Source: TMED88 sp964515335 (GTDB taxonomy: Bacteria > Myxococcota_A > UBA9160 > UBA4427). From it: a DNA stretch of 64,000 bases. This document shows positions 35,776 to 44,103 of this stretch, one piece after another. Position numbers and translations under genes: made by a program. Below the pieces are notes generated by a model, which was given only the letters and a program-made list of their open reading frames with translations, was not told the DNA's origin and searched no databases. The stretch is from assembly GCA_964515335.1 (NCBI GenBank), contig CAZETS010000010.1, forward strand, positions 1 through 64,000. Direction: 5' to 3'. How positions within the stretch are numbered: position 1 is the first letter of the stretch; every line of letters begins with the position of its first letter.

Positions 35776-36531
35776 TCACGCCGGACGCAGCAGGTAGAAG
35801 ACGTACCCGTACGCGTCCGCGCAGTCACGGTAGAGGTGCGCTTCGACGCGCTCCTCTTCGAGCACCGCGCGCGTGGTGGCATCGGGATCGCGGGCGAGCC
35901 ACTCGTCGATGCGCCCGACGATGGGCGTGTAGTAGTCGTCCCACCAATCGCTCTCGGGCAACACGAAGGTGTCGACCACCCGGTAGCCGGCGCGCTCGGC
36001 CCGCGACCGGTTCGTCGCGACGTCGCCCATTTCGGGATGGCCCCTCGCCCAGAACTCTCGCGCCCGCTCGGGCGGAGCGTCGACGAGCCAGGTCGCCTCG
36101 GTGACGGCCACCGCTCCGTCCGGGTGAACGAGACGACGCCAGTGGGCGAGGCCCGCCTCGAAGCCGACGCTGTAGACGGCGCCCTCGCTCCAGACCAGAT
36201 CGAAGCTCGCGGGCGGCAGGCCGCCGAGGGAGAGCATCGATCCCTGCAGGGCCGTGATGCGATCGGCGAGACCCGCCGCCTCGGCGCGCTCGACCAGCTC
36301 GGCGACGAAGCTCGGCAAGAGATCGATCGCGGCCACGCGGCCGCCGGTCTCGCGCGCGAGATCGAGGGTCTGCCGCCCTGGCCCGCAACCGAGATCGAGA
36401 ATGGCCGGGCAGTCGGCGACGGGAGCCAGCCCGGCGAGGGCGCGCAGCGTAGAAGCACGACTGCCGGGCCCCTGCTGGGGGAGCCCTTCGTGCAGCTTCA
36501 TGAAGACGTCCCAGGCCGGGCTCGATACCAC
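35776..36531 (-). CDS. Class I SAM-dependent methyltransferase
   Basis: The 251-residue protein has motif I (AILDLGCGPGRQTLDLA), the acidic motif II (VAAIDLLPSF) and motif III (FDLVWSEGAVYSVGF) of Rossmann methyltransferases, with a long helical C-terminal extension. It resembles UbiE-like and small-molecule methyltransferases more than nucleic-acid enzymes. The substrate is unknown. It is convergent with the GST gene (7-bp gap). Confidence 0.87.
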   Translation of the reverse strand: MVSSPAWDVFMKLHEGLPQQGPGSRASTLRALAGLAPVADCPAILDLGCGPGRQTLDLARETGGRVAAIDLLPSFVAELVERAEAAGLADRITALQGSMLSLGGLPPASFDLVWSEGAVYSVGFEAGLAHWRRLVHPDGAVAVTEATWLVDAPPERAREFWARGHPEMGDVATNRSRAERAGYRVVDTFVLPESDWWDDYYTPIVGRIDEWLARDPDATTRAVLEEERVEAHLYRDCADAYGYVFYLLRPA

Positions 36532-36795
36532 CCACCGAGCTTAGCCGCGATCCCGGCGCCGCAGCGAGACGGCGCCCGGAGCCCCGAAGCACGTCGCGTG
36601 CAATCTTTCGCGCCGTCGCTCGTATTACCTGGGGCGGGCGCGGGTGGAGAACGCCCCGAGTGGAGAATCCGACCATTGATCCAGATCGGTACCGCGCGTT
36701 TCGCTCTCGGGCACGTTGGGGCGGTAGGCCCCGTACCCGGGCTGCCACTTCTCGATACGCTTCACCCTGCACGGGGCCCGGGGAGCCGAAACGAG

Positions 36796-37090
36796 TTGGC
36801 GAGCGAGTCGACGCAAGAGATCGTCGCGAGAGCCCGCGGCGGCGATCCGAACGCCTTCGAGGAACTCTTTCGCGCCCACGCCGACGACGTGTTCCGCGTG
36901 TGCCGGCGCATGCTCGGGGGACCCGACCGCGCGTGGATTCGGGACGTCGCTGCTGCTGGGCCTGCTGATCGTCACGCTCGCCGTCAACCTGCCGTTGATC
37001 GGCGGGCTGATCTGGATCGTCGCCGTCACGACCGGCCTCGGGATGCTCGTCGTGCACGTGCACGACAGCTACCGGATGCGGGTCGGCTAG
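36796..37090 (+). pseudogene. Chimeric remnant: ECF sigma N-terminus joined to a membrane-protein C-terminus
   Basis: From TTG 36796 the frame encodes an ECF sigma-70 region 2 start (STQEIVARARGGDPNAFEEL, then FRAHADDVFRVCRRMLGG), which stops making sense near 36930. After that a different frame gives a membrane C-terminus (LLLGLLIVTLAVNLPLIGG, then WIVAVTTGLGMLVVHVHD) ending at the TAG 37088-37090. Each half is a typical end of an intact gene, so the middle (sigma regions 2-4 and the start of the second gene) is missing. This is a deletion or an assembly join. The 264 bp upstream (36532-36795) contain no gene I can support. Confidence 0.6.
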
Positions 37091-37159
37091 CGGAGCGCTC
37101 GCCGTGACGGCGCCCGTCGCTCACCCCCGGAAGCGGCCCGCCAGGCGATCCGGCCGGCG

Positions 37160-37471
37160 CTACTCCAGCTCCTCGAGGGCCGCCTCCGCCTGCTCGCGCA
37201 CGTGACGCTCCGGATCCTGGAGTGCTGCGCGCACGACCGGCAGCACGCGCGTGAGGTCGATGGTCTCGAATCGCCCCGCCAGGTGGGTGAAGGCAATCAG
37301 CGCATTGCCGCGTACGTCCGTATCGGAATGCCGCACCAGCGCGAGCAGCCGCTCGGTCGCCCAGGCGACGTCGCCCGCCGCCATCGCGATGTCGATCACG
37401 GCCGAGAGCAGCTCGTCGGGGTCGTCGGTCTCGATGGCCGCGTCGATCTCGCGCTCGAACTCTTCGCTCAC
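37160..37471 (-). CDS. Small HEAT-repeat protein coupled to aat
   Basis: The 103-residue helical protein has two to three HEAT/ARM-type repeats (ATERLLALVRHSDTDVRGNA, then VLPVVRAALQDPERHVREQA). The GTG start overlaps the aat stop by 4 nt, so the two are translationally coupled. HEAT repeats bind proteins; a link to Aat function is possible but unproven. No other gene lies between it and the sigma-factor remnant. Confidence 0.62.
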   Translation of the reverse strand: MSEEFEREIDAAIETDDPDELLSAVIDIAMAAGDVAWATERLLALVRHSDTDVRGNALIAFTHLAGRFETIDLTRVLPVVRAALQDPERHVREQAEAALEELE

Positions 37472-38244
37472 GGCTGCTCGCCGCTCTCTTCGTTTCGCCG
37501 CACCCGCCCGGACTTCTCGACGTGGCCCGGCGACCAACGCCCGCAGAGCGTCGGCTGGTCGAGCGCCCGGTCGAGGGCATCGAGGAACTCGTCGCGCGAC
37601 CACTCGACCGCGCCCATGCTGCTCGTATGGGGGGTCGGGGCCTGGCAGTCGAGGAACGCGAAGCCGAGCGCGTCGATGTGCCGGCACAGGTGCACGAGGG
37701 CCACCTTCGAGGCATCGCCCCGGCGTGAGAACATCGACTCGCCGAAGAAGGCCGCGCCGAGCGACACACCGTAGATGCCGCCGACCAACTGCCCCTGCTG
37801 CCAGGACTCGACGCTGTGCGCGAGGCCGAGTGCGTGCAACGCGCAGTAGGCCTCGACCATGTCGTCGGTGATCCAGGTGCCGGCCTGGTCGGGGCGCGGC
37901 GCGCGCCCGCACGCCTCGACGACCGCCCGAAACGCGGAGTCGAAGCGAACGGTGAAGCGGCCGCGACGCAGGTTCTTGGCCAGCGTGCGATTGATCCGCA
38001 CCCGCGAGGGCACCAGCACCACGCGCGGATCGGGCGAGAACCAGAGGATCGGCGGATCCTCGTACCACGGGAAGATGCCCCGCGCGTAGGCGGCGATCAG
38101 CCGCTCGGGCGAAAGGTCACCCCCGTAGGCGAGCAGGCCTGCCGGCTCGGCCCGGCGCGGATCGGGAAACGAGAACGACCGGGCGGTTTCGCGCACGACC
38201 TCGGGCGGCAGCCGGCGCACGCCCCGCTCGCTTCGTCCCACCAC
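37468..38244 (-). CDS. aat: Leucyl/phenylalanyl-tRNA--protein transferase
   Basis: Aat adds Leu or Phe to the N-termini of proteins starting with Lys or Arg, creating N-degrons for ClpAP. The family core is clear: SFSFPDPRRAEPAGLLAYGG, GIFPWYEDPPILWFSPDPR, and VGGIYGVSLGAAFFGESMFS with its invariant GES. The GTG at 38244 is chosen because residues upstream are not conserved; the adjacent GTG at 38241 is an alternative. About 258 residues, slightly longer than E. coli Aat (234). Confidence 0.9.
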   Translation of the reverse strand: MVGRSERGVRRLPPEVVRETARSFSFPDPRRAEPAGLLAYGGDLSPERLIAAYARGIFPWYEDPPILWFSPDPRVVLVPSRVRINRTLAKNLRRGRFTVRFDSAFRAVVEACGRAPRPDQAGTWITDDMVEAYCALHALGLAHSVESWQQGQLVGGIYGVSLGAAFFGESMFSRRGDASKVALVHLCRHIDALGFAFLDCQAPTPHTSSMGAVEWSRDEFLDALDRALDQPTLCGRWSPGHVEKSGRVRRNEESGEQP

Positions 38245-38313
38245 GGCCTCGCCCCCACGACGGGCGCCCCCCGCCCGGCGCGAAAATAGCCCGGAAGCCC
38301 CCGGACTGCGGGC

Positions 38314-38343
38314 TTGGTGGCCGACAGCCATTCGGGCTAGATT
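38314..38343 (+). promoter_or_regulatory. Promoter of the PLP-enzyme gene and its riboswitch leader
   Basis: TTGGTG (38314-38319), 18 nt and TAGATT (38338-38343). Predicted transcription start near 38350, giving a leader of about 170 nt before the ATG, which contains the SAM-II-like pseudoknot. Confidence 0.5.
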
Positions 38344-38366
38344 CCCCCTCCACGGGTTCATTTACA

Positions 38367-38444
38367 GAGGGACGATTTCAGGCGCTTGCAGGCCCTTGGA
38401 CCCCCGCCTCCTCGCGGGCCAGTTCGCCCGATCTGCTAAGCGCC
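38367..38444 (+). ncRNA. Candidate SAM-II/SAM-V-like riboswitch
   Basis: P1 pairs GAGGG (38367-38371) with CCCTT (38393-38397). Its loop contains the conserved ACGATTTC and then GGCGCTTGC (38381-38389). This segment pairs with GCTAAGCGCC (38435-38444), leaving one bulged U, to give a 9-bp pseudoknot. The GATTT, TTGCA and GCTAA blocks and the order P1-loop-P2 match the SAM-II consensus as I remember it. A small extra hairpin (CCCGC/GCGGG, 38403-38418) fills the connecting loop. It stands upstream of a Met/Cys PLP enzyme, the expected context. How it would control expression is unclear, because the Shine-Dalgarno region is about 60 nt further on. Confidence 0.6.
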
Positions 38445-38518
38445 AGGGCCTGGACGGGCCACGCCACGCACGTCGTGCGCGCCGGCACGGCTCCAGCTAA
38501 TCCGCAGGAAGACAGACG

Positions 38519-39706
38519 ATGGAAGAACGCCCTTCGAAGCGAGGAGCGGCGACCGCCTCGGTACACGGCGGCGAGCTGCGCCAGCAGGAAGCGAACGCGA
38601 TCACCACGCCGATCTACCAGACCTCGACGTTCTGGTTCAAGAACTCGCGCGAGGTGATGGACTACCAGGAAGGCAAGACCAAGCGCGAGGAGTACGGACG
38701 CTACGGCAACCCCACCTGGCGCGCCGTCGAGCGCAAGCTCTCCGAGCTCGAAGGCGGAGAGGAGACCGTACTCTTCGCGTCGGGGATGTGCGCGGCCACG
38801 ACGACCTTCCTCGCCATGCTGCCCCAGGGCAGCCACCTGGTGGTGACGAGCGACTGCTACCGGCGCACGCGGCAGTTCATCGAGGAATACCTCGGCCGGA
38901 TGAACGTCTCGGTCACCGTCATCGAGCCGGGCAACCTCGACGAGTTCGAGCGGGCCCTCACCGACGACACGGCGCTCTTCTTCACCGAGTCGCCCACCAA
39001 CCCGTACCTGCGCGTGACCGACGTGCCCCGCTTCTGCGAGATCGCCCACGCCCGAGGCGTGAAGGTGATCATCGATTCGACGTTCGCGACACCGGTCAAC
39101 CACCGCCCGCTCGAGGACGGCGCCGACCTGGTGCTGCACAGCGCCACCAAGTACCTCGGCGGCCACAACGATCTGCTGGCCGGCACGATCTCGGGCCCGG
39201 CCGAGCTGATCGAGCCGATCCGCAAGGCGCTCGGCGTGCTCGGCGGCATCATCGACAGTCACGGCGCGTGGCTGCTGCTGCGGGGACTGAAGACCCTCGA
39301 GCTGCGCATGCAGCGCCACAACGAGAACGGGGCCGCGCTGGCGCAATTCCTCGAAGCGCACCCCAAGGTGCGGAAGGTGTGGTACCCCGGGCTCGAGTCG
39401 CATCCCGACCACACGACCGCGAAGCAGCTGATGGCCGGTTACGGCGGCGTCGTGACCTTCGAGATCGACACCGATCTCGAGGGCGCGATCCGCTTCATCG
39501 ACTCGACGCGTATCCCCTACCAGGCGCCGAGCCTCGGCGGTGTCGAGACGCTGATCGAGCTTCCGGTGACGATGTCCTACTGGGACTACGATCCCGAGCA
39601 GCGCAAGAGCTGGGGGATCACGGACTCGCTCGTCCGGCTGGCCTGTGGGATCGAGGCGACCGGGGACCTGGTCGGCGACATGGAGCAGGCGCTCGAGTAC
39701 GTGTAG
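38519..39706 (+). CDS. PLP-dependent Cys/Met metabolism enzyme, cystathionine gamma-synthase type
   Basis: The 395-residue enzyme belongs to the Cys/Met PLP family (fold type I). Visible features are YGRYGNPTWRAVERKLSELEG, the PLP-stacking Tyr region, SPTNPYLRVTDVP, the substrate-side VKVIIDSTFATP, and the Lys Schiff base K211 in SATKYLGGHND. MetB (cystathionine gamma-synthase) and MetZ (O-succinylhomoserine sulfhydrylase) share this sequence type and cannot be separated here. A candidate SAM-II-like riboswitch in the leader supports a methionine-pathway role. AGGAAG lies 8 nt before the ATG. Confidence 0.9.
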   Translation: MEERPSKRGAATASVHGGELRQQEANAITTPIYQTSTFWFKNSREVMDYQEGKTKREEYGRYGNPTWRAVERKLSELEGGEETVLFASGMCAATTTFLAMLPQGSHLVVTSDCYRRTRQFIEEYLGRMNVSVTVIEPGNLDEFERALTDDTALFFTESPTNPYLRVTDVPRFCEIAHARGVKVIIDSTFATPVNHRPLEDGADLVLHSATKYLGGHNDLLAGTISGPAELIEPIRKALGVLGGIIDSHGAWLLLRGLKTLELRMQRHNENGAALAQFLEAHPKVRKVWYPGLESHPDHTTAKQLMAGYGGVVTFEIDTDLEGAIRFIDSTRIPYQAPSLGGVETLIELPVTMSYWDYDPEQRKSWGITDSLVRLACGIEATGDLVGDMEQALEYV

Positions 39707-39732
39707 TGCGAATCGCAGCGCGAACGCCCGCC

Positions 39733-39761
39733 GGGCTGGCTGGGCTGGGGCGGGGCGGGGG
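39733..39761 (+). other. G-quadruplex-forming motif at a convergent gene boundary
   Basis: Five G-runs (39733-39735, 39742-39744, 39747-39750, 39752-39755, 39757-39761) with loops of 6, 2, 1 and 1 nt meet the standard G3+N1-7 pattern. It lies between the stop codons of the PLP enzyme and the convergent Coa1-domain gene, where it could act on transcription termination. Formation is not proven by sequence. Confidence 0.5.
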
Positions 39762-39764
39762 ATT

Positions 39765-40595
39765 TCAGTCTTCCAGCAGGTTGGTGGTGCGGCCGGCGAC
39801 TTCGAGTCGTAGGAGGGTGAGCTTCCAGACGCCGGCCTTGCGGGCGGCTTCGACGCGCAGGGTTCCCTCGTCGCGGGGGCCGGACACGGGAATTCGCATC
39901 ACCGCCCGACCGCTCTGGAAGCCCGCTCGGATCGAGCCGAGAACGAGCCACCCGGGCTCGATCGGCGCGCCGAGCTGCTGGCGCGCCGCCGGGCTCGGTT
40001 CGACGGCGGCGACCGCCATTCGATAGGGGTCGCTCGACCTGAACGCGCCCATGACGAGCGCGAGCAGGAGACCGGCGAACGCGAGAACGCCGGCGGTTCC
40101 GGTGACGATCCACCTCCAGTCGGGCCACGGGTCGGCCGGCCCCGCACCCGCAGACTCGCCTCGCTCGACGATCGACTGCAGCTCGGCGACGAGCGGATGC
40201 GCGGAGAAGAAGCCGAGCAGCCGCGGCGGCGGCAGGAAGTGGATGCGGGAGCCGAAGTCCGACGGCTCCCGCAGGGCGAGCCAGATGCGCTCGGGACGGG
40301 CGAAGCGGCTGCCCCCCACGAAGTCGACCTCGCGTATCGGGATCTCGATGGTGCGGCTGCCACTCGACACGATGAACACGTGACCGAGCAGCTCGACCCT
40401 CTTGCACCGCCCGACCAGCAGGTAGATGGTCAGGAAGACGATCAGCCCGACGGCCGGCATCAGGAAGTCGAGCCCGGCCGGGTCCCGCGAGCGGGCCAGC
40501 GCGTCGGCGGAGAGCAGGATCCACAGCGCCGTCAGGCAGAGCGCCCCGATCTTGCAGAGGTAGGTGGCGCGGGAGGACAGGAGTCGCGATTCCAA
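39765..40595 (-). CDS. Membrane protein with Coa1-like C-terminal domain
   Basis: The 276-residue protein has two N-terminal membrane segments (about residues 10-60), a cytoplasmic PH-like middle segment (GSRTIEIPIREVDFVGGSRF), a third membrane segment near residue 160-180 and a C-terminal domain resembling the cytochrome oxidase assembly factor Coa1. The latter reads SDPYRMAVAAVEPSPAARQQ, then LGAPIEPGWLVLG and GTLRVEAARKAG. Bacterial Coa1 proteins are widespread but poorly characterised. The TTG at 40595 is chosen because it precedes the first hydrophobic segment. Confidence 0.65.
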   Translation of the reverse strand: MESRLLSSRATYLCKIGALCLTALWILLSADALARSRDPAGLDFLMPAVGLIVFLTIYLLVGRCKRVELLGHVFIVSSGSRTIEIPIREVDFVGGSRFARPERIWLALREPSDFGSRIHFLPPPRLLGFFSAHPLVAELQSIVERGESAGAGPADPWPDWRWIVTGTAGVLAFAGLLLALVMGAFRSSDPYRMAVAAVEPSPAARQQLGAPIEPGWLVLGSIRAGFQSGRAVMRIPVSGPRDEGTLRVEAARKAGVWKLTLLRLEVAGRTTNLLED

Positions 40596-40648
40596 GCCCC
40601 ACCCCCGCTGGTCGGAAAGAGGCCGACTGGGCCCTTTGCCGGCGCCGG

Positions 40649-41512
40649 TCAATGATCGAGACGCCAAGCCTTCCCGTCGCGCACGATCTTCCCCGCGCTC
40701 ACGCCCGCGAAGTGTGTGCCGATGATCAGCACCGGGCGGTCCGCGTACTTCGAGAAGAAGCTGCGGCGGGTCTCGATGCCCTGATCCCGGTCGTAGTCGA
40801 ACGAGCTGAACCACTCGGGGCGAGCGCATTGGGCGGGATGGTGGACGAAGTCGCCGGTGATGATGGCCTCCTCGCCGCGTGACGTGATGTGGACGCTGAC
40901 GTGGCCCGGGGTGTGGCCGGGGGTGGGCTCGAGGCGCACCTCGTCGGTGACCACGTGGTCCGAGTCGACGAGGTCGACCTGGCCCGCGTCGAAGACGGGA
41001 CGCACCGACTCGGCCATGATGTTCGTGTAGAGATCCTCATCGGCAGCCATCCAGTGGTCGTGCTCGGCGCGGCTCCAGAGGTAGCGGGCGTTCGGGAAGG
41101 TCGGCACCCAGCGGCCGTTCTCGAGGCGGGTGTTCCAGCCGACGTGGTCGACGTGGAGGTGCGTGCAGAGCACGGTGTCGACCGAGTCGGCGGGCGCCCC
41201 CGCGGTCGACAGATCGCTGAGGAAGCCCGACTGCATGCCGGTCCAGAAATCCATGCCGGGCAGGTTCTTGTCGTTGCCGATGCAGGTGTCGACGATGATC
41301 CGCTGGCCCTGCGATTCGACGATCAGGGCGTGGATGCTGAACTTCGCGAGCCCCTCATCGTCGGCGAACTGCGGGGCGAGCCAGGCGATCTGCTTCACGG
41401 CCTCGGGCTTGCCTTCGGGCAGCAGCCACGAAAGCGGCTGGGTCTGGGTCAGCTCGACCACCTTCGTCACGGTGACGTCGCCGATCTTCCACTGCTGGGC
41501 CGCCTCGGCCAT
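40649..41512 (-). CDS. Metallo-beta-lactamase-fold hydrolase
   Basis: The 287-residue protein contains the zinc motif THLHVDHVGWN (HxHxDH), a second His in TPGHTPGHVS, Asp in ITGDFVHHP and a final His in GTHFAG. This is the layout of lactonase/quorum-quenching and related MBL hydrolases. It starts 42 nt after the glycosyltransferase gene, so co-transcription is plausible. The substrate is unknown. No signal peptide. Confidence 0.92.
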   Translation of the reverse strand: MAEAAQQWKIGDVTVTKVVELTQTQPLSWLLPEGKPEAVKQIAWLAPQFADDEGLAKFSIHALIVESQGQRIIVDTCIGNDKNLPGMDFWTGMQSGFLSDLSTAGAPADSVDTVLCTHLHVDHVGWNTRLENGRWVPTFPNARYLWSRAEHDHWMAADEDLYTNIMAESVRPVFDAGQVDLVDSDHVVTDEVRLEPTPGHTPGHVSVHITSRGEEAIITGDFVHHPAQCARPEWFSSFDYDRDQGIETRRSFFSKYADRPVLIIGTHFAGVSAGKIVRDGKAWRLDH

Positions 41513-41554
41513 CCCGAATCTCCTTCGTCGCGCTGCGTCGCCCGGAGGTGCGCC

Positions 41555-42427
41555 TCAGTCCACGGCCTTCCAGGCGTCGCTGAAGTAACGATAGAGAATG
41601 GCGTCGTTCGAGCCATCGGCGTTCTCTCGCGTCCAGAGCGACAGGCTGCGCCGCGCCGACCAGGTCGCGATGCGCGAGTAGCAGCCGTCGAAAGGCACCA
41701 CGTAGCGGTCGACCCCCGAGCGGGCGAGCCGGCCCGCGAACCAGACGTCGTCGACGAAGAAGGCCTCGGGCGGCGCGTCCGCGTAGTCGAATACGCGTGC
41801 GTCGAAGAAACGGGGCCGCACCAGGAAGCCCGCGCTGCCCTGCATGATCTCGATGCGCGCGGGCTCGCGCAGGTGCGTGCCGTAGAGGGTGTCGCGGTTC
41901 TCGATGTCGAACCCGGCCGGAATCCGGAAGCCGCGCGAGCAGACCGCGGCGTCGGGCAGGCGCTCGCTCCAACCGACGAGCGTCTCGACGAGGTTGCGCG
42001 GATAGACCTGATCGTCGTCGACGACGATGATGCGCGTGTCGGGATCGGCCTCGCGCTCGAGTGTCGGCAAGAGCTTGGTGGCCGGACCCCGGTCCTCGCC
42101 GCAGTCGATGCGCTCGACCACGTCGAGTGCTTCCAGGAACGACGGGATCGCGTAGCGGCGGTCCTCGCGCCGCGCGTGACTCGGCAGGTTGAGCACGATG
42201 GAGTCGGGACGCCGGGTCTGATCGAGCAGCGAGAGGAGCGTGGGACCGATGTGGGCGATGCGATCGGGAATGGTCGTCAGCGACACGACCACGCGGCTCG
42301 CCGTGTCGACGCGGGGCGTCGCCGCGTAGCGCGCGCGGTAGTGGGCGGGGTCCCGCCAGTGCAGCGCCGGGAAGCGCAGCATCTCTCGCAGCCAGGTGAG
42401 CGGCCGCCGGAACATCAAACGGGTCAC
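41555..42427 (-). CDS. Glycosyltransferase, GT-A fold with DDD motif
   Basis: The 290-residue protein has a nucleotide-sugar-binding start (VVVSLTTIPDRIAHIGPTLL) and the metal-binding DxD-like IIVVDDDQVYP near residue 137. It contains FFVDDVWFAGRLARSG in the acceptor-binding part, and GSNDAIL near the end. There is no membrane segment. Donor and acceptor are unknown. It is divergent from a second glycosyltransferase; the 233-bp region between them (42428-42660) shows only a weak TAGCGT box near 42643. Confidence 0.82.
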   Translation of the reverse strand: MTRLMFRRPLTWLREMLRFPALHWRDPAHYRARYAATPRVDTASRVVVSLTTIPDRIAHIGPTLLSLLDQTRRPDSIVLNLPSHARREDRRYAIPSFLEALDVVERIDCGEDRGPATKLLPTLEREADPDTRIIVVDDDQVYPRNLVETLVGWSERLPDAAVCSRGFRIPAGFDIENRDTLYGTHLREPARIEIMQGSAGFLVRPRFFDARVFDYADAPPEAFFVDDVWFAGRLARSGVDRYVVPFDGCYSRIATWSARRSLSLWTRENADGSNDAILYRYFSDAWKAVD

Positions 42428-42660
42428 GGTCGACAGGCCTCGGTGCTTGGCGCGAGTCGCGGCACCCTGCCGCGCTTCACGCTCGGCCGGGTGCGCCCGG
42501 CCACGGTCTCGCGAGGGCGAGAAGTCAACCTCGTCCGCTTCCGAGCGTCAACCGAACGAAGACGCGGCTCCCGCAGATCGCCGACGAGACCCGCCGTCGC
42601 CGCGCGAGCGGGCCCCACGGGTCGGTCACCGAGCGCCTCTGCTAGCGTCGCCGCGCACGC

Positions 42661-43476
42661 ATGGCACACAACCTGGTCGTCGCCGCCATCTTCAAGAACG
42701 AGAACGCCTATCTCCGGGAGTGGATCGAGTTCCACCTCCTGATCGGCGTCGACCACTTCTTTCTCTACGACAACGACGGCGGCGACGAGGCCCGCACGCT
42801 GCTCGCCCCGTACGAATCCGCCGGCCTGGTGACGCGCCACGACTGGACGCACCTAGACGGCACCCGCCACGATCGCCCCACACGCTTGGGCGGCCGCGAC
42901 AAGAACCACATGGCGTTCGGCCACGCCGCCCGGCACCACCGCGACGGCTGCCGGTGGATGCTCAAGATCGACATCGACGAGTTCCTCGTGCCGCTCGATG
43001 GCGACGCGATTCCGCCCCTCCTCGAGCGCTACGACCGCGGGCGCGTCAAGGGCGTCCAGGTTCCGCGCGTCAACTTCGGCCACTCGGGCCACCGGCAGCG
43101 CCCGGAGGGCCTCGTCATCGAGTCCTACCTCGAGCGCGAGGCCGAGATCTCCGACCACAAGGACATCGCGAACACGCGCTTCCTCAGCGACAATGACCGT
43201 ATGAACAGCGCGCACCGCTGGGGTTACCGGCTCAGCGCGCTGGCCCGGATGGTGCGGCCGAGCGCGGTCGCGGGCATGCGGATCCACCACTACTACACGA
43301 AGTCGCTCGAGGAGAGCATGCAGCGGCAGAACATGATGCGGACGCGCCCGACCAGCGAGGCCGAGTGGGAGAAGCAGAACGCCCACCTGAACGAGGTGCA
43401 CGACGACACGATGCTTCGCTTCGCGGCGGCCCTGGAGACACGGCTGCAGGACCGGGACGGGCCGGGCTCGGGGTAG
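42661..43476 (+). CDS. Glycosyltransferase family 92-like protein
   Basis: The 271-residue enzyme starts NLVVAAIFKNENAYLREWIE and has the GT92/GT2 acidic motif WMLKIDIDEFLVP. HHYYTKSLEE follows in the second half; these are hallmarks of the DUF23/GT92 family, which adds galactose or similar sugars. The Asp pair of KIDIDEF is the metal-binding site. No membrane segment or signal is visible. It is likely a cell-surface polysaccharide enzyme together with the divergent glycosyltransferase. The start codon has no clear Shine-Dalgarno sequence. Confidence 0.85.
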   Translation: MAHNLVVAAIFKNENAYLREWIEFHLLIGVDHFFLYDNDGGDEARTLLAPYESAGLVTRHDWTHLDGTRHDRPTRLGGRDKNHMAFGHAARHHRDGCRWMLKIDIDEFLVPLDGDAIPPLLERYDRGRVKGVQVPRVNFGHSGHRQRPEGLVIESYLEREAEISDHKDIANTRFLSDNDRMNSAHRWGYRLSALARMVRPSAVAGMRIHHYYTKSLEESMQRQNMMRTRPTSEAEWEKQNAHLNEVHDDTMLRFAAALETRLQDRDGPGSG

Positions 43477-43529
43477 GAGGCCGGCCCGGGCGGCCCTCGG
43501 GCGCCCGGCTTGCGGTCAGCGGCCGCTTC

Positions 43530-44060
43530 TCAGAGCAGCGCGCCCTGCAGCGGGTGCGAGGCGCTCTCCATCGCGAGCAGCTTCGCCTTCAGGCGCAGGC
43601 CGCCCGCGTAGCCCTGCAGCTGGCCGCTCTTGGCCACCACCCGGTGGCAGGGGATCACCAGCGGGATCGGGTTGGCGCCGTTCGCCGCCCCCACGGCCCG
43701 TACCGCCGAGGGGCGGCCGATCTTCTCGGCCACCGCGGCGTACGACAGGCTCTCGCCGTAGGGGATGCCGGCCACCACGTCGTAGACGTCGCGCTGGAAC
43801 GCCGTGGCCCGCAGGTCGAGGGGCAGGTCGAAGACCTCGCGCTTGCCCTCCAGGAAATCGGTGAGCTGGGCGATCGCGTCGCGATTGGGCTCGTAGCCCT
43901 CTCGCAGAGGGACGTCCGGCGCGTGGCGTTGCTGCCAGCCGCCGAGACCGCGGCCGTTCGCGCGGGGCAGGCCCACGTAGCAGAGGCCCAGCTCGCTGGA
44001 CGTGACCGTAAGGGGTCCGACGGGTGAATCGAAGCGCGCCGTGTAGAGGGTCCTGCTCAT
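43530..44060 (-). CDS. ogt: Methylated-DNA--protein-cysteine methyltransferase
   Basis: The 176-residue suicide enzyme removes O6-alkyl groups from guanine. The active site is VIPCHRVVA with C138; the HTH reads YAAVAEKIGRPSAVRAVGAA and the downstream loop is QGYAGGLRLK. The N-terminal half is of the small Ogt type, with no AraC/Ada domain. It is convergent with the GT92-like gene (53-bp gap). Function is direct DNA repair in the cytoplasm. Confidence 0.96.
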   Translation of the reverse strand: MSRTLYTARFDSPVGPLTVTSSELGLCYVGLPRANGRGLGGWQQRHAPDVPLREGYEPNRDAIAQLTDFLEGKREVFDLPLDLRATAFQRDVYDVVAGIPYGESLSYAAVAEKIGRPSAVRAVGAANGANPIPLVIPCHRVVAKSGQLQGYAGGLRLKAKLLAMESASHPLQGALL

Positions 44061-44103
44061 CGACCGCCGTCCATTCTAGCAGGCCGCCGGGTGCACGCCC
44101 CCG

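Noticed and set aside
36660..36968. The 102-residue frame starting MENPTIDPDRY as a real gene
   Set aside because: It is an Arg-rich mirror frame of the sigma-factor start; the conserved sigma sequence is in another frame.
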